Shown here piece by piece: positions 44,101-54,256 of a stretch of 64,000 bases of DNA; the stretch's first letter is position 1, and the number at the start of each line of letters is the position of its first letter. The notes beneath the pieces are model-generated. The model worked only from the letters and a program-made list of their open reading frames with translations. It had not been told where the DNA came from and searched no databases. The translations under genes were made by a program, and so were the position numbers. Source of the DNA: Alphaproteobacteria bacterium. GTDB taxonomy: Bacteria; Pseudomonadota; Alphaproteobacteria; UBA6615. The stretch covers positions 1 to 64,000 of the forward strand of contig PBWR01000022.1 in the NCBI GenBank assembly GCA_002727315.1, written 5' to 3'.

Positions 44101-44439
44101 AATACCCAGGCGCGCCAGCGTGCCGTCGCGCTCCAGCGTCAGGCAGGTGTTCAGCGCCGTCTGGCCGCCCATGGTCGGCAGGATCGCATCGGGCCGCTCG
44201 GCCTCGAGGATCTTGGTCACCATCTCCGGCGTGATCGGCTCCACATAGGTGGCATCGGCGAAGGCCGGATCGGTCATGATGGTCGCCGGGTTCGAGTTCA
44301 CCAGCACGACCCGGTAGCCCTCGTCTTTGAGCGCCTTGACCGCCTGGGTGCCGGAATAGTCGAACTCGCAGGCCTGGCCGATAACGATCGGCCCGGCGCC
44401 GACGATCATGATGGTTTCGAGGTCTGTACGTTTCGGCAT
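41173..44439 (-). CDS. carB: carbamoyl-phosphate synthase large subunit
   Basis: 1088 residues, full length. Two homologous ATP-grasp halves: the first begins with [24 protein letters not shown] (quoted as [18 protein letters not shown]) and the second near residue 570 with [21 protein letters not shown]. The C-terminal MGS-like allosteric domain holds [19 protein letters not shown]. It makes carbamoyl phosphate from bicarbonate, ATP and ammonia delivered by CarA for arginine and pyrimidine synthesis. Two bases behind carA. Confidence 0.97.
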   Translation of the reverse strand: MPKRTDLETIMIVGAGPIVIGQACEFDYSGTQAVKALKDEGYRVVLVNSNPATIMTDPAFADATYVEPITPEMVTKILEAERPDAILPTMGGQTALNTCLTLERDGTLARLGIEMIGARADVIDKAEDRLQFREAMDKIGLESPRSMQVNNREDAETALDMVRLPAIIRPSFTLGGQGGGIAYNRDEFFDIVMGGIDASPVNEVLVEESVLGWKEYEMEVVRDKADNCIIICAIENIDPMGVHTGDSITVAPSLTLTDKEYQIMRDASIACLREIGVETGGSNVQFAINPKNGRMVVIEMNPRVSRSSALASKATGFPIAKVAAKLAVGYTLDELDNEITGVTPASFEPTIDYVVTKMPRFTFEKFPGTEPTLTTSMKSVGEAMSIGRTFAESLQKAFRSMEIGLTGLNEVTIPGAMNGQSVDEDAIFATLGRPTPERLLNIAQAFRLGISEADIQRVTQFDPWFLEQISAIVQAEARVREHGLPDNFDSMMRLKRMGFSDARLAELAEMDEAEVSALRARLKLQPVYKRIDTCAAEFPSQTPYMYSAYEGDSTQPGECEAEPSEREKVIILGGGPNRIGQGIEFDYCCVHAVFSLEEAGYETIMVNCNPETVSTDYDTSDRLYFEPLTAEDVIEICRLEQSNGTLKGVIVQFGGQTPLKLAHALEAAGIPILGTSPDAIDLAEDRKRFQALLNELKLRQPDNAIATSAEEALDAAEQLGFPILIRPSYVLGGRAMELVHDMDALTRYINEAVRVSGTSPVLLDRYLQDAVEVDVDALCDSGGNVYVAGIMEHIEEAGIHSGDSACSLPPYSLSEKVLAEIRRQTSVLAQALNVLGLMNVQYAVKDDEVYLIEVNPRASRTVPFVAKATGVPIAKVAARLMADEMLADFGLSEAATNNGHIAVKEAVFPFARFPGVDTILGPEMKSTGEVMGLDRDFGQAFAKSQIGSGTTVPVGGRVFISVRERDKAAMVDLAQRLSAMGFEIVATSGTARHLAAEGVTVETVNKVLEGRPHIVDAMQDGEIQLVFNTTEGASSIADSYSLRRTALTQKIPYYTTVAGARAAVASIDALRSGGLEVAPLQSYFSSHF

Positions 44440-44441
44440 GG

Positions 44442-45614
44442 TCAGTCTTGTCCGTCGATCATCGCGACGAACCGCTCGAACAGGTAGTGGCTGTCATGCG
44501 GACCGGGCGAGGCCTCGGGGTGATACTGCACCGAGAAGACTGGCGCGTCCTTCACGCGGATACCCTCGAGCGAGCCGTCGAACAGCGACTGGTGGCTCAT
44601 CTCCACGTTGGCGGGCAGCGAATCCTCGATCACCACGAAGCCGTGATTCTGGCTGGTGATCTCCACCTTGCCGGTCTCGAGGTCCTTGACCGGGTGGTTC
44701 GCACCGCGATGGCCGTGGTGCATCTTCTCGGTCTTCGCGCCGAGCGCGAGCGATAGCATCTGGTGGCCAAGGCAGATGCCGAAGGTGGGTACCCCGGCCT
44801 CCAGGACCACCTTGATCATCGGGACGGCATATTCGCCGGTCGCGGCCGGGTCGCCCGGGCCGTTCGACAGGAAAACGCCGTCGGGCTTGTGGCGCAGCAC
44901 GTCGTCGGCCGTCGAACTGGCCGGCACCACCGTCACCTTGCAGCCGAGACCAGCGAGCGAGCGCAGGATGTTGCGCTTGGCGCCGAAATCGACCGCGACC
45001 ACATGGCGCGCGGGTTTCTTCAGCATCCCGTAACCATGGCCTAGTGCCCACGGCGTCTCGTCCCACTCATAGGTCTGGGTGCACGACACGTCCTTGGCGA
45101 GGTCGGCGCCCTCAAGGCCCGGCCAGTCGCTGGCCGCCGCGCCGAGGGCTGCGGGGTTGATCGGTGCGTCGGGCTGATGCGCGATGGCGCCGTTGGGCGC
45201 GCCGGCATCACGGATGTGCCGGGTCAGGCGTCGCGTGTCCACGCCGGCTAGGCCGACCATGCCGACAGATTTAAGCCAGGCATCGAGATGCTGGACGGCG
45301 CGCCAGTTCGACGGGTCGGTTATGTTGGCGCGCAACACGCAGCCACGCGCGGCCGGTGTCGTCGTCTCCACATCCTCGTCGTTGGTGCCGACATTGCCGA
45401 TATGGGGGAAGGTGAAGGTGATGATCTGGCCGGCATAGGAGGGGTCGGTCAGGATCTCCTGGTAGCCGGTCAGCGAAGTGTTGAAGCAAACCTCGGCGAC
45501 GGCCACGCCGGTGGCGCCGATGCCGCGACCCCAGAATACCGAACCGTCGGGCAGGACCAATGCGCCCGTCGCCCATTCTGGTTGGCTCGGGTCGTATGGC
45601 GCGGCAGCGGCCAT
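44442..45614 (-). CDS. carA: carbamoyl-phosphate synthase small subunit
   Basis: 390 residues. The N-terminal CPSase_sm domain ([19 protein letters not shown]) is followed by a class I glutamine amidotransferase domain with nucleophile Cys in [10 protein letters not shown] and His/Glu in [12 protein letters not shown]. It hydrolyses glutamine and channels ammonia to CarB. The 45615-45880 gap upstream is shared with the divergent yqeY gene and has an AT-rich core around 45780-45815 that probably holds promoters; I saw no clear attenuator. Confidence 0.96.
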   Translation of the reverse strand: MAAAAPYDPSQPEWATGALVLPDGSVFWGRGIGATGVAVAEVCFNTSLTGYQEILTDPSYAGQIITFTFPHIGNVGTNDEDVETTTPAARGCVLRANITDPSNWRAVQHLDAWLKSVGMVGLAGVDTRRLTRHIRDAGAPNGAIAHQPDAPINPAALGAAASDWPGLEGADLAKDVSCTQTYEWDETPWALGHGYGMLKKPARHVVAVDFGAKRNILRSLAGLGCKVTVVPASSTADDVLRHKPDGVFLSNGPGDPAATGEYAVPMIKVVLEAGVPTFGICLGHQMLSLALGAKTEKMHHGHRGANHPVKDLETGKVEITSQNHGFVVIEDSLPANVEMSHQSLFDGSLEGIRVKDAPVFSVQYHPEASPGPHDSHYLFERFVAMIDGQD

Positions 45615-45880
45615 GTCCGTCGGGTCCTCGGGGCGGCGGGCGCAGGTGTTGGGAACCAGGCCGCCGGGGCAATCGTTACTGGGGCCGACCGTAGCTGGCC
45701 GGTTGCGCCCGGTCCGGGACGCAAATTGCCGCGTTGTTTACGGCACCTGACGGGAGTCGTCAAGCAGTGCCGGAAAAGAAATAAACTTTATAAAACAAAT
45801 GGTTATATAGGCCTCGCCATCGTTGCTATCGGGCTGTGAATCCTTTACGGTCTTCGCCTTCTGAAAAAGGCCTGACAACC

Positions 45881-46339
45881 ATGTTTCGTGAACAGCTTCC
45901 CGAGGCGCTGAAGGCGGCGTTGAAAGAGAAGGATGAGATCGCGGTCTCGACCCTGCGCCTCATCATGGCGGCCCTCAAGGACCGCGACATCGCGGCCAGG
46001 AGCAAGGGCAACGATGGCGGCATCGGGGAGGACGAGATTCTTCAGATGCTGCAGACCATGGTGAAACAGCGGCGCGAATCCATCTCCATGTACGAGAAGG
46101 GCGGACGCCAGGAGCTGGCCGACCAGGAAGGCGAAGAGATCAAGATCATCGAGCAGTTCCTGCCCGACCAGCTCAGCGATGCTGAAATCGAGGCCGCCGT
46201 GGACAAGGTCATCGCCGAGACCGGTGCGGCGGGCCTCAAGGACATGGGCGGCGTGATGGGTGCTCTGCGCGAGGGCTATGCCGGCCAGATGGATTTCGGC
46301 AAGGCCAGCGCCATCGTGAAGGCCCGCCTCGCGGGCTAG
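45881..46339 (+). CDS. GatB/YqeY domain-containing protein
   Basis: 152 residues from ATG 45881; GTG 45836 is possible, but the extra residues look non-coding. It has the YqeY core: MFREQLPEALKAALKEKDE, TLRLIMAALKDRDIA and the C-terminal GLKDMGGVMGALREGYAGQMDFGKAS split as DMGGVMGALREGYAG. The fold matches the tRNA-binding tail of GatB. Its role is unclear. Its place ahead of dnaG and rpoD is conserved in alphaproteobacteria. Confidence 0.92.
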   Translation: MFREQLPEALKAALKEKDEIAVSTLRLIMAALKDRDIAARSKGNDGGIGEDEILQMLQTMVKQRRESISMYEKGGRQELADQEGEEIKIIEQFLPDQLSDAEIEAAVDKVIAETGAAGLKDMGGVMGALREGYAGQMDFGKASAIVKARLAG

Positions 46340-46437
46340 TTCTTGAAACAATCCCCGTCTCTCATTTTTATCCTCAGCGCTCGAATCCTATTCCGGGACT
46401 AGTCTATAGACAGTCACGATCCTGGAACTGACGAGCA

Positions 46438-48249
46438 ATGGCCTTTCCGCCGCAATTTCTCGAAGAGTTGCGCGCGCGCCTTCCGGTGTCGGAAGTCGTG
46501 GGGCGAAAGGTGCGCCTGACCCGCCACGGGCGCGAGTTCAAGGGGCTGTGCCCGTTCCACAACGAGAAGACGCCGTCCTTCACCGTCAACGACGACAAGG
46601 CGTTCTATCACTGCTTCGGCTGCGGCCAGCATGGCGACGTCATCTCGTTCGCGATGGAGACCGAGGGGCTGAGCTTTCCCGAAGCGATCGAGAAGCTGGC
46701 CGCCCAGGCCGGGCTTCAGGTGCCGCAGTCGTCACCCGAGGAACGCGAGCGCGCCAAGGTGCGCTCGACGCTCTATGACGTCGTCGAGCAGGTTTGCGCC
46801 TGGTATGGCGAACAGCTGCGCCAACCCGGCGGGCGGGCCGCCTATGACTATCTGCGCGGACGCGGGTTTACCGACGAGACGATTGCCCAGTTCCGCATCG
46901 GCTACGCGCCGGACGGGCGCGGACGCCTGCTGCAGGCAATGGAAGGGCAGGGCGTGCGCCGGGACCAGCTGGTCGAGGCGGGGCTGTTGAAAATGCCCGA
47001 GGGCGGCGGCGATGCACGCGACTATTTCTTCAACCGGGTGATCTTCCCAATCAACGACGGGCGCGGTCGGCCCATCGCGTTCGGGGGCCGTATCCTGGGT
47101 GACGGCCAGCCCAAATACCTCAACTCGCCCGAGACCCCGCTCTTTCAAAAGGGTCGAAGTCTCTACAATTTCGCGATGGCGCGCGAGGCCTCGCGCGCGG
47201 CGGGCACCGTCATCGTTGCCGAGGGGTACACGGATGTCATTGCGCTTGCCCAGGCCGGATTGTCCAACGCGGTCGCACCGCTGGGAACGGCGCTGACCGA
47301 AGACCAGATCCGCCTGCTCTGGCGGGTCGCCGACGAACCGGTCCTGTCTTTCGACGGCGACACGGCTGGCGAGCGGGCCGCCCTGCGCGCGGCCGAACGC
47401 GCATTGCCCCTGTTGCAGCCGGGCAAAACCCTGCGGTTCATGGCCCTGCCGGCGGGCGAGGATCCCGATACGCTGATTAAGTCGCGCGGGGCTGACGGCT
47501 TCCGGACCGTCCTGTCGGGAGCCCGGCAACTGGTCGATGTGCTGTGGCAGGCTGAAGTCTCGGCCGCGCGGCACGACACCCCGGAGCGCCGGGCCGACTT
47601 GGAACGCCGGGTCAACGGGCGTTTGGCCCAGATCGAGGATCCAGGGGTCAAATATCACTATCAACAGACCATGCGCGATCGCCTGCGCGAGCTGTTTTCG
47701 GTCGCCCGGCGCGCCCGGCAGGGCGGCTTTGGCAACCAGACAGGTCGCGGAAACCGGCCGGATTTCGCGCCTGGGCTGCGCTCGCGCGGCGATATCGGGG
47801 CCATGAAACAACTGCAGGAGCGGATTTTGCTGGCCACTTTGGTCAATCATTCTGACCTTTTGCACGACTCTCACGAGGCGCTGAACGAAATTTCCCTGCA
47901 AAACAGGGAACTTGACAGTCTGCTTCAGGTGATCTTAAACCTCGCGGCCACGACGCCAGCGCTTGACACAAGGGAATTGCAACGCCATTTGAACCAGAGC
48001 GGTTATGAAAGATCGCTGGGGACGGTTTTGCATTCTCAAGTCTATCGTCAGGCGTCGTTTGCGGCGCCCGATGGGACCATCGCGGATGCACGTACCGCGT
48101 TGGACGAAATTCTAGCGCGGTATCAACGTGAGAATATGGTCGCCGATCGTGTGGCTGCGAAAGAGGAACTTGCGGGCGACAATAACGAATCGAACAGTGA
48201 GAAATTGCTCGAGTTGGTCCGCGAAGAATCCGGTGCGGGCGGCCTGTAA
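46438..48249 (+). CDS. dnaG: DNA primase
   Basis: 603 residues. CHC2 zinc finger at the N-terminus (CPFHNEKTPSF to HCFGCGQHGDVI), DnaG catalytic core with the TOPRIM motifs VAEGYTDVIALAQAG and LSFDGDTAGERAA, and a C-terminal helicase-binding region. It synthesises RNA primers at the replication fork with DnaB. Middle gene of the macromolecular-synthesis block yqeY-dnaG-rpoD. Confidence 0.96.
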   Translation: MAFPPQFLEELRARLPVSEVVGRKVRLTRHGREFKGLCPFHNEKTPSFTVNDDKAFYHCFGCGQHGDVISFAMETEGLSFPEAIEKLAAQAGLQVPQSSPEERERAKVRSTLYDVVEQVCAWYGEQLRQPGGRAAYDYLRGRGFTDETIAQFRIGYAPDGRGRLLQAMEGQGVRRDQLVEAGLLKMPEGGGDARDYFFNRVIFPINDGRGRPIAFGGRILGDGQPKYLNSPETPLFQKGRSLYNFAMAREASRAAGTVIVAEGYTDVIALAQAGLSNAVAPLGTALTEDQIRLLWRVADEPVLSFDGDTAGERAALRAAERALPLLQPGKTLRFMALPAGEDPDTLIKSRGADGFRTVLSGARQLVDVLWQAEVSAARHDTPERRADLERRVNGRLAQIEDPGVKYHYQQTMRDRLRELFSVARRARQGGFGNQTGRGNRPDFAPGLRSRGDIGAMKQLQERILLATLVNHSDLLHDSHEALNEISLQNRELDSLLQVILNLAATTPALDTRELQRHLNQSGYERSLGTVLHSQVYRQASFAAPDGTIADARTALDEILARYQRENMVADRVAAKEELAGDNNESNSEKLLELVREESGAGGL

Positions 48250-48309
48250 GTCACAGTTTATGAGTGTGCGGTAGCGCGGCCCCCGGGATCCGACGCGGCG
48301 AGGAAAAAT

Positions 48310-50349
48310 ATGGCACGGAACGAAGCCCAGGAAGAGACCACCGAAGACCGCGAGGAAACCCCCGACGGTCCGCTGATGGACGGCTCCATTCAGGGCGTCA
48401 AGAAGATGATCGCGCGCGGCAAGGAGCGCGGGTTCATCACCTATGACGAACTGAACGAGACCCTGCCCCAGGACCAGGTGTCCTCGGAGCAGATCGAGGA
48501 CGTCCTCGCGCAGCTCTCCGAGATGGGCATCAACGTCGTCGAGGAAGAGGAAAAGGACGACGCCAACGCCAAGCCCGCGGCCAACGGCGAGGACACCGCC
48601 GCCGAGGCCAAGGAAGAGGCCAAGGAAGAGGCCACCGCGACGCCGGCGACGACCAAGACCCGGGCCGCGTCGGAGGATCTGGGGCGCACGGATGACCCGG
48701 TCCGCATGTATCTGCGCGAGATGGGCTCGGTCGAGCTGTTGTCGCGCGAGGGCGAGATTGCGATCGCCAAGCGTATCGAGGCCGGCCGGGAGAAGATGAT
48801 CGGCGCGATCTGTGAATCGCCCCTGACCATCCGGGCCATCATCGCCTGGCGCGACGCGCTCGAGAAGGAACAGATCCTGCTGCGCGACGTCATTGATCTG
48901 GACGCGACCCACAGCGGCGGTCCCGGTGTGGACAATTCGGCCAATGGCGGCGCCGGACCGAACGGTGCCAATGGCGCCAACGGGGCCAATGGTGCCGCGG
49001 CCAACGGCGCGGATGCCAAGGCCAAGGAGGGGAAGGCCGACAACGATAACGACAGTGACGACGACGATGAGGGTGCAAACCTCTCGCTGGCGGCGATGGA
49101 GGCCAAGCTCAAGCCCGAGGTTCTCGGTCTCTTCGACACGATCGACAAGACTTACAAGAAGCTGCGCAAGCTGCAGGAGCAGCGGCTCGCCGGCATGAAG
49201 AACAAGTCGAACCAGCTCTCCACGGCGCAGGAAAAGCGCTACGGCAAGCTGCAGCATGAGTTGGTCGAGTATATGGAGCAGGTGCGGCTGAACAACGGCC
49301 GGATCGAAGCCCTGGTCGATGAGCTCTATGGCCTCAACCGGCGCCTGACCTCCTTCGAGGGCAAGCTGCTGCGCATAGCGCTCGATTCCGGTGTCACCCG
49401 CGAGGACTTCCTCGAAGAGTATATGGGCAATGAGCTGGATCCGCGCTGGACCAGCCGTGTCGCCCGGCTCAAGCGCAAGGGCTGGAAGAAGTACGTCGAC
49501 AAGAACACCGACGAGATCAAGGCCATCCGCAAGGAGGTCATCGAGATTTCCGCGCGTGTCGGCCTGCCGATTTTCGAATTGCGGCGCATCGTCCAGACCG
49601 TCCAGCAGGGCGAGAAGGAAGCCGGCCGGGCGAAGAAGGAGATGGTCGAGGCGAACCTGCGTCTCGTGATCTCGATCGCCAAGAAATACACCAACCGCGG
49701 CCTGCAGTTCCTCGACCTGATCCAGGAAGGCAACATCGGGCTGATGAAGGCGGTCGACAAGTTCGAGTATCGCCGCGGCTACAAGTTCTCGACCTATGCG
49801 ACCTGGTGGATTCGCCAGGCGATCACCCGTTCGATCGCCGACCAGGCGCGCACCATCCGTATCCCGGTGCACATGATCGAGACCATCAACAAGCTGGTCC
49901 GCACCTCACGCCAGATGCTTCACGAGATCGGCCGCGAGCCGACCCCCGAGGAGCTGGCCGCGCGGCTGCATATGCCGCTGGAGAAGGTACGCAAGGTCCT
50001 CAAGATCGCCAAAGAGCCGATCTCGCTCGAGACGCCCATCGGCGACGAGGAAGACAGCCACCTCGGCGACTTCATCGAGGACAAGAATGCCGTCCTGCCG
50101 GTGGATGCGGCGATCCAGTCGAACCTGCGCGAGACCACGACCCGGGTGCTGGCGTCACTGACGCCGCGCGAGGAGCGCGTGCTGCGGATGCGCTTCGGCA
50201 TCGGCATGAACACCGACCACACCCTGGAAGAGGTCGGCCAGCAGTTCTCGGTCACCCGCGAGCGTATCCGGCAGATCGAGGCGAAGGCGCTCAGGAAGCT
50301 CAAGCACCCGTCGCGCTCGCGCAAGCTGCGCAGCTTCCTCGACCACTAA
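48310..50349 (+). CDS. rpoD: primary sigma factor RpoD (sigma-70)
   Basis: 679 residues. Region 1.1 at the N-terminus, region 1.2 [22 protein letters not shown], a large non-conserved insert with a low-complexity Asn-Gly-Ala then Asp-rich stretch (about residues 205-257), then regions 2 ([35 protein letters not shown]), 3 and 4 ([21 protein letters not shown]). It directs RNA polymerase to housekeeping promoters. The insert size and position fit alphaproteobacterial sigma-70. A strong terminator follows. Confidence 0.97.
   Translation: MARNEAQEETTEDREETPDGPLMDGSIQGVKKMIARGKERGFITYDELNETLPQDQVSSEQIEDVLAQLSEMGINVVEEEEKDDANAKPAANGEDTAAEAKEEAKEEATATPATTKTRAASEDLGRTDDPVRMYLREMGSVELLSREGEIAIAKRIEAGREKMIGAICESPLTIRAIIAWRDALEKEQILLRDVIDLDATHSGGPGVDNSANGGAGPNGANGANGANGAAANGADAKAKEGKADNDNDSDDDDEGANLSLAAMEAKLKPEVLGLFDTIDKTYKKLRKLQEQRLAGMKNKSNQLSTAQEKRYGKLQHELVEYMEQVRLNNGRIEALVDELYGLNRRLTSFEGKLLRIALDSGVTREDFLEEYMGNELDPRWTSRVARLKRKGWKKYVDKNTDEIKAIRKEVIEISARVGLPIFELRRIVQTVQQGEKEAGRAKKEMVEANLRLVISIAKKYTNRGLQFLDLIQEGNIGLMKAVDKFEYRRGYKFSTYATWWIRQAITRSIADQARTIRIPVHMIETINKLVRTSRQMLHEIGREPTPEELAARLHMPLEKVRKVLKIAKEPISLETPIGDEEDSHLGDFIEDKNAVLPVDAAIQSNLRETTTRVLASLTPREERVLRMRFGIGMNTDHTLEEVGQQFSVTRERIRQIEAKALRKLKHPSRSRKLRSFLDH
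48961..49011 (+). repeat. 9-bp tandem repeat inside rpoD
   Basis: Four head-to-tail copies of AAYGGNGCC (48961-48996) plus one imperfect copy after a 6-bp break (49003-49011). They encode Asn-Gly-Ala triplets in the non-conserved region of sigma-70. Copy number could vary without breaking the frame because the unit is 9 bp. Confidence 0.85.
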
Positions 50350-50365
50350 GACGAACGAGTTCAGC

Positions 50366-50395
50366 AAAAAGGCCGGCGCGAAGCCGGCCTTTTTC
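50366..50395 (+). terminator. rho-independent terminator of rpoD
   Basis: aaggccggc (50369-50377) pairs with gccggcctt (50383-50391), loop gcgaa, with flanking A and T runs that extend the stem and give the T tract on the plus strand. Confidence 0.85.
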
Positions 50396-50459
50396 ATGGG
50401 AGCAGCGCCTCTGTTCGGCGCCCGCGCTATGTTATAGAAGATCTGTGCCCTATGCGCAC

Positions 50460-50536
50460 GGGCCCGTAGTTCAGCTGGTTAGAACGGACCGCTCATAACG
50501 GTCATGTCGCAGGTTCGAGTCCTGCCGGGCCCACCA
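50460..50536 (+). tRNA. tRNA with CAT anticodon, most likely tRNA-Ile2
   Basis: 77 bases fold into a full cloverleaf: acceptor GGGCCCG/CGGGCCC, D stem GTTC/GAAC, anticodon stem gaccg/cggtc with loop ctCATaa, T stem gcagg/cctgc with ttcgagt loop, and encoded CCA. CAT could be Met, initiator Met or lysidine-modified Ile (AUA). The body resembles alphaproteobacterial tRNA-Ile(CAT) rather than elongator Met. The mate for C1:G72-type initiator features is absent. Ile2 assignment is about 75% sure. Confidence 0.92.
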
Positions 50537-50576
50537 TTTACGCCTGTCCCTTTCGTTGCGTTGGAGCTTGTCTCCC

Positions 50577-51338
50577 TTGGAATTTATCCCCGTCGGCATC
50601 GAAACGACGACTGCCGTCGCGCTCCTCGCCGCCACGTTCATCGGCAACGTGATATCCGGAATGATGGGGGTCGGCGGTGGCATCATCCTTCTGGCAGTCA
50701 TGGCTAACCTGATGCCCGCCGCGGCGATCATTCCCATCCACGGTATCGCCCAGTTCGGCGCGAACATCTTCCGCGGCACCATCCAGCGCGCCCATATCGA
50801 CTGGCTGACCTTCGTCTGGTTCGCCGTCGGTAGCCTGGTTGGGGTCGCTATTGGCGGTAGCATCGTCGTCACCCTGCCGCCGGACATTCTGCGCGGGGCG
50901 CTGGCGCTTTTCATCCTCTACACCGTCTGGGCCCCAAAGCTGAAGTTCGTGAGCGAGGGAAAAGTCATCACCATCGTGGTCGGCGTCGCCTCCAGCATTC
51001 TCACCATGTTCTTTGGCGCGACCGGACCGTTCGCCATGGCGCTGCTCAGCCAGCGCGGCTACTCCCCGCAGGAGCTCATCGGCACCCACTCGGCCTGCAT
51101 GGGCGCCCAGCACGCGCTCAAGGTCGTTGCCTTCGGTGTTCTCGGTTTCGCGTTTGTAGAATGGCTCGGGCTTATCGCGATGCTGCTGCTGGCATCGCTG
51201 GCCGGCAGCCTGATCGGTAGCTATGTCCTCGGCCGCATGTCCGCAGGCATGTTTGCAGCCGCCCTGAAGGCGCTCTTGACCCTTCTTGCAGTGAACCTGC
51301 TGGCCGTTGCCCTTGGCCTCTACTCGATCACCGGTTAG
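50577..51338 (+). CDS. TauE/SafE family sulfite exporter-type membrane protein
   Basis: 253 residues from TTG 50577, with GGAG ten bases upstream; TTG at 50556 or 50568 is also possible and no ATG is available near the front. Family motif ISGMMGVGGGIILLAVM in the first helices and the repeat half FFGATGPFAMALL later, with about eight hydrophobic segments. TauE/SafE proteins export sulfite, sulfoacetate or similar anions. The gene lies directly after the tRNA. A link to the ThDP decarboxylase at 57.6 kb is possible but weak. Confidence 0.85.
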   Translation: MEFIPVGIETTTAVALLAATFIGNVISGMMGVGGGIILLAVMANLMPAAAIIPIHGIAQFGANIFRGTIQRAHIDWLTFVWFAVGSLVGVAIGGSIVVTLPPDILRGALALFILYTVWAPKLKFVSEGKVITIVVGVASSILTMFFGATGPFAMALLSQRGYSPQELIGTHSACMGAQHALKVVAFGVLGFAFVEWLGLIAMLLLASLAGSLIGSYVLGRMSAGMFAAALKALLTLLAVNLLAVALGLYSITG

Positions 51339-51375
51339 CTCGCGTTGGCCGGGAGATTCCGGCGTTCAGACCCCC

Positions 51376-51723
51376 TCTGTCACAAGTCATTATCAAGGTG
51401 GGCAGCGCGTTGCCGCCGTTCAGTCTCGAAAACGCGAACGGCAAGATGATGAATTCCGTCGATCTTCTATCGAAGGGGCCGTCGTCCTGACGGTGTTCCG
51501 CGGCCACTTTTGGCCCTATTGCAATGTGGAGCTATATGCACTGCGCGATATCGTACCGACCTTCAACGAATCCGGCGCCAACGGCGACGACAGCTGGACG
51601 CTGCTGATGCCGGACCCGATCTTCGTCGATTCGAGTGGCACATTCCGCGCGGCGAACATCGAGTTGAATTATGCCTCCTGGCCCAAGCTGGAGAAGACGC
51701 TGGCGGACGTGCAGGCGCTATAG
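51376..51723 (+). pseudogene. decayed peroxiredoxin-like (AhpC/TSA) gene
   Basis: One frame reads IKVGSALPPFSLENANGKMM and SVDLLSKGP, then stops at TGA shortly after. From there a second frame continues VVLTVFRGHFWPYCNVELYAL, the redoxin active-site region. Compared with the family, the middle (about 70-80 residues) is missing: the frame passes from FNESGANGDDSWTLLMP straight to DPIFVDSSGTFRAA. The active-site GGWCPYC pattern has become GHFWPYC, so the peroxidatic Cys is lost. A frameshift, an internal deletion and a catalytic loss show that it is dead. Confidence 0.75.
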
Positions 51724-51834
51724 CCTCACGCCACGGCTTTTCGAACGTGTAACGAGATTCCATCTGCAACCCGCCGCGGATGGGATTTTGCTTTAGCCGT
51801 GATAGGGTCGTGGGGCAAGAAAAAGAGAGCCTCC

Positions 51835-53526
51835 ATGCCGCTTACTCAGTCTTATGTCCATGGTACATCGGACGTGCCCTTGATCGGCGATACGATTGGT
51901 GCCTATTTCGACGCCGCGGTGACCCGCTGGGCCGACCGGGACGCGCTGGTGGTGCGCCACCAGGACATCTCCTGGACCTGGGCCGATCTCAAGGTGCGGG
52001 TCGACGAATTCGCGGCCGGGCTGATTGCCCTGGGGCTGGAGCCTGGCAACCGAATCGGCATCTGGTCGCCTAACAACGCTGAATGGGTGATTACCCAGTT
52101 CGCGACGGCCAAGGCGGGGCTGGTGCTGGTCAACATCAACCCCGCCTACCGCCTGACGGAGCTGGAATATGCGCTGAAAAAGGTCGAGTGTACGGCACTG
52201 ATCACCGCCGCCCGGTTCAAGACCAGCGACTATCTGGCGATGCTCCGCGATCTGGCGCCCGAAATCGAGTTCGCCGCGCCCGGCAAACTGGCGTCGAAGC
52301 AACTGCCCCATCTCAAGACGGTCATCCAGATCGGCGAAGACGCGGTTCCGGGCATGTACGGGTTCGATGATGTGCTGGCGATGGGGGCGGAGGCCGGACA
52401 TGCCGCTGTCGAGGCGCTGGGGCCGAGCCTGCAGTTCGATGACGCGATCAACATCCAGTTCACCTCGGGCACTACCGGTTCACCCAAGGGCGCGACGCTG
52501 ACCCACCACAACATCCTGAACAACGGCTATTTTATCGGCCGGACCATGGCGCTTAGCGAGGCTGACCGGATCTGCATTCCGGTGCCGCTGTACCATTGCT
52601 TCGGCATGGTGCTCGGCAACCTTGCGTGCATGACCCACGGCGCGGCGATGGTCTATCCGTCAGATGCCTTCGACCCGCTGGCGACGCTGAAGACGGCGGC
52701 CGCCGAGCGCTGCACGGGTCTGTACGGTGTGCCGACCATGTTCATTGCCCAGCTTGAGCATGCGCAGTTCGCGGAATTCGATCTGTCGAGCCTGCGCACC
52801 GGCATTATGGCCGGCTCGCCCTGCCCGGTGAAGGTTATGAAGCAGGTCATCGACCAGATGCACATGGACCAGGTGACCATCGCCTATGGCATGACCGAGA
52901 CCAGCCCGGTCTCGACCCAGACCTCGGTCGACGACCCGCTGGACCGCCGGGTCGGGACCGTGGGGCGCATCCACCCCCATGTGGAGGTGAAGATCGTCGA
53001 CGAGGCTGGCCGCATCGTCGCGCCCGGCGAGACGGGCGAGCTGTGCACCCGGGGCTATTGCGTGATGCGCGGCTACTGGAACGACGAGGAGCGCACCGCC
53101 GAGGCGATCGACGCGGCGGGCTGGATGCACACCGGCGACCTTGCGACCATGGATGCCGATGGCTATTTCAACATCGTCGGGCGCATCAAGGACATGGTGA
53201 TCCGCGGTGGCGAGAACCTGTATCCGCGCGAGATCGAGGAGTTCCTGTATAGCCACCCGAAGGTCTCGGATGTGCAGATCGTCGGCGTGCCCGACGAGAA
53301 ATACGGCGAGGAACTGTGTGCGTGGATTAAGCTGGCCGAGGGCGAGACGGTGACGGATGAAGACATCCGTGAATTCTGCAAGGGCCAGATCACCCACCAC
53401 AAGATCCCGCGCTACATCCGGTTCGTGGACGAGTTCCCCATGACGGTCACCGGCAAGATCCAAAAGTTCGTGATGCGCGAGCAGATGATCGAGGAACTCG
53501 GCCTCGATGAGGCCAAGACGGCTTAG
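51835..53526 (+). CDS. AMP-binding fatty-acyl-CoA ligase-type enzyme
   Basis: 563 residues from ATG 51835. Adenylation motifs: [19 protein letters not shown] (P-loop), [37 protein letters not shown] and the C-terminal catalytic Lys in [12 protein letters not shown]. It activates a carboxylic acid with ATP to an acyl-AMP and transfers it to CoA. Length and motifs are like medium- or long-chain acyl-CoA synthetases (FadD3/AcsM type). The 51724-51834 leader holds no obvious element. Substrate not predictable. Confidence 0.88.
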   Translation: MPLTQSYVHGTSDVPLIGDTIGAYFDAAVTRWADRDALVVRHQDISWTWADLKVRVDEFAAGLIALGLEPGNRIGIWSPNNAEWVITQFATAKAGLVLVNINPAYRLTELEYALKKVECTALITAARFKTSDYLAMLRDLAPEIEFAAPGKLASKQLPHLKTVIQIGEDAVPGMYGFDDVLAMGAEAGHAAVEALGPSLQFDDAINIQFTSGTTGSPKGATLTHHNILNNGYFIGRTMALSEADRICIPVPLYHCFGMVLGNLACMTHGAAMVYPSDAFDPLATLKTAAAERCTGLYGVPTMFIAQLEHAQFAEFDLSSLRTGIMAGSPCPVKVMKQVIDQMHMDQVTIAYGMTETSPVSTQTSVDDPLDRRVGTVGRIHPHVEVKIVDEAGRIVAPGETGELCTRGYCVMRGYWNDEERTAEAIDAAGWMHTGDLATMDADGYFNIVGRIKDMVIRGGENLYPREIEEFLYSHPKVSDVQIVGVPDEKYGEELCAWIKLAEGETVTDEDIREFCKGQITHHKIPRYIRFVDEFPMTVTGKIQKFVMREQMIEELGLDEAKTA

Positions 53527-53532
53527 GCGGGG

Positions 53533-54183
53533 CTATTCCGCTGGATCGTTTGGGTGCGCTACATCGGGCTGGATGTAGGGCGCCTTTATCTCGTAGATGT
53601 CGTTGACGCGGCAGTAGCGCGGGCCGCCGAGACGCCCCACGGGGTTTAGGGTTTGGGGGTTGATGTACTTGTCGTCCAGAATCAGATCCTCGCGCACATG
53701 CCAGCGCAACACCCGGCCGATGACCAGATGGGTCTTCCATTCGTCGCCGAACTCGATCATCTGCTCGAACGTGCATTCCATGGCCACCGGGCAGTCCTTG
53801 ATGCGCGGTGCGTCAACCAGGTCGGCCGGCATGGTGTCGATACCGATTTCGTCGAATTCGTTCTGGCCGGCTTCGTAGTTGGCGGCGCTGGCGTTCATCT
53901 GCTGTTCCCAGCCATCGGTGACCGTGTGGATAACATAGCCCTTGGTGGTCGAGATGTTCGACGAGGTGTCCTTGAGGTGTTTCTCCCGTTCACCCACCGC
54001 CAGCGTGACCAGGGGCGGGTAGTGGGATGCGATAGAGAAGAAGCTGAAGGGGGCCAAGTTGGGCACGCCGTCCGCGTCGAGCGAACTCACCCAGGCGATG
54101 GGGCGCGGCACGATTGAGCCAATCAGCAGGCGGTAGCATTGCTGGTGGTCGATCTCGTCTGTGTTGAAAATTTGGTACGCCAT
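53533..54183 (-). CDS. flavin reductase family protein (FMN split barrel)
   Basis: 216 residues from ATG 54183; the track of open codons to 54468 adds an unlikely tail. Typical start YRLLIGSIVPRPIAWVSSLD followed by GVPNLAPFSFFSIASHYPPL, the FMN-binding loop of the flavin reductase-like domain. Members reduce flavin with NAD(P)H for partner monooxygenases or are of unknown function. Divergent from the hemerythrin gene with a 73-bp gap; convergent with the acyl-CoA ligase gene. The FAD monooxygenase at 55.5-56.7 kb is of the self-reducing kind and does not need it. Confidence 0.85.
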   Translation of the reverse strand: MAYQIFNTDEIDHQQCYRLLIGSIVPRPIAWVSSLDADGVPNLAPFSFFSIASHYPPLVTLAVGEREKHLKDTSSNISTTKGYVIHTVTDGWEQQMNASAANYEAGQNEFDEIGIDTMPADLVDAPRIKDCPVAMECTFEQMIEFGDEWKTHLVIGRVLRWHVREDLILDDKYINPQTLNPVGRLGGPRYCRVNDIYEIKAPYIQPDVAHPNDPAE

Positions 54184-54256
54184 GTCATTCTCCAAGGGAA
54201 CGGGCCTGTTTGTACAAGCTTTGCACGAGCGTTGTGTTGGTGTAAGCCCCGCAGCC

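Noticed and set aside
42451..44487. 678-codon open frame on the plus strand across carB
   Set aside because: Antisense of carB with the same His/Arg/Asp-rich composition typical of shadow frames.
48112..49872. 586-codon open frame on the minus strand across dnaG/rpoD
   Set aside because: Antisense of rpoD; its Leu/Val/Gly-rich runs mirror the sigma factor's codons and carry no known motif.
50460..50536. Elongator or initiator tRNA-Met for the CAT-anticodon tRNA
   Set aside because: The acceptor stem is fully paired from position 1 (unlike initiator), and the body looks like alphaproteobacterial tRNA-Ile(CAT). Not excluded, only less likely.
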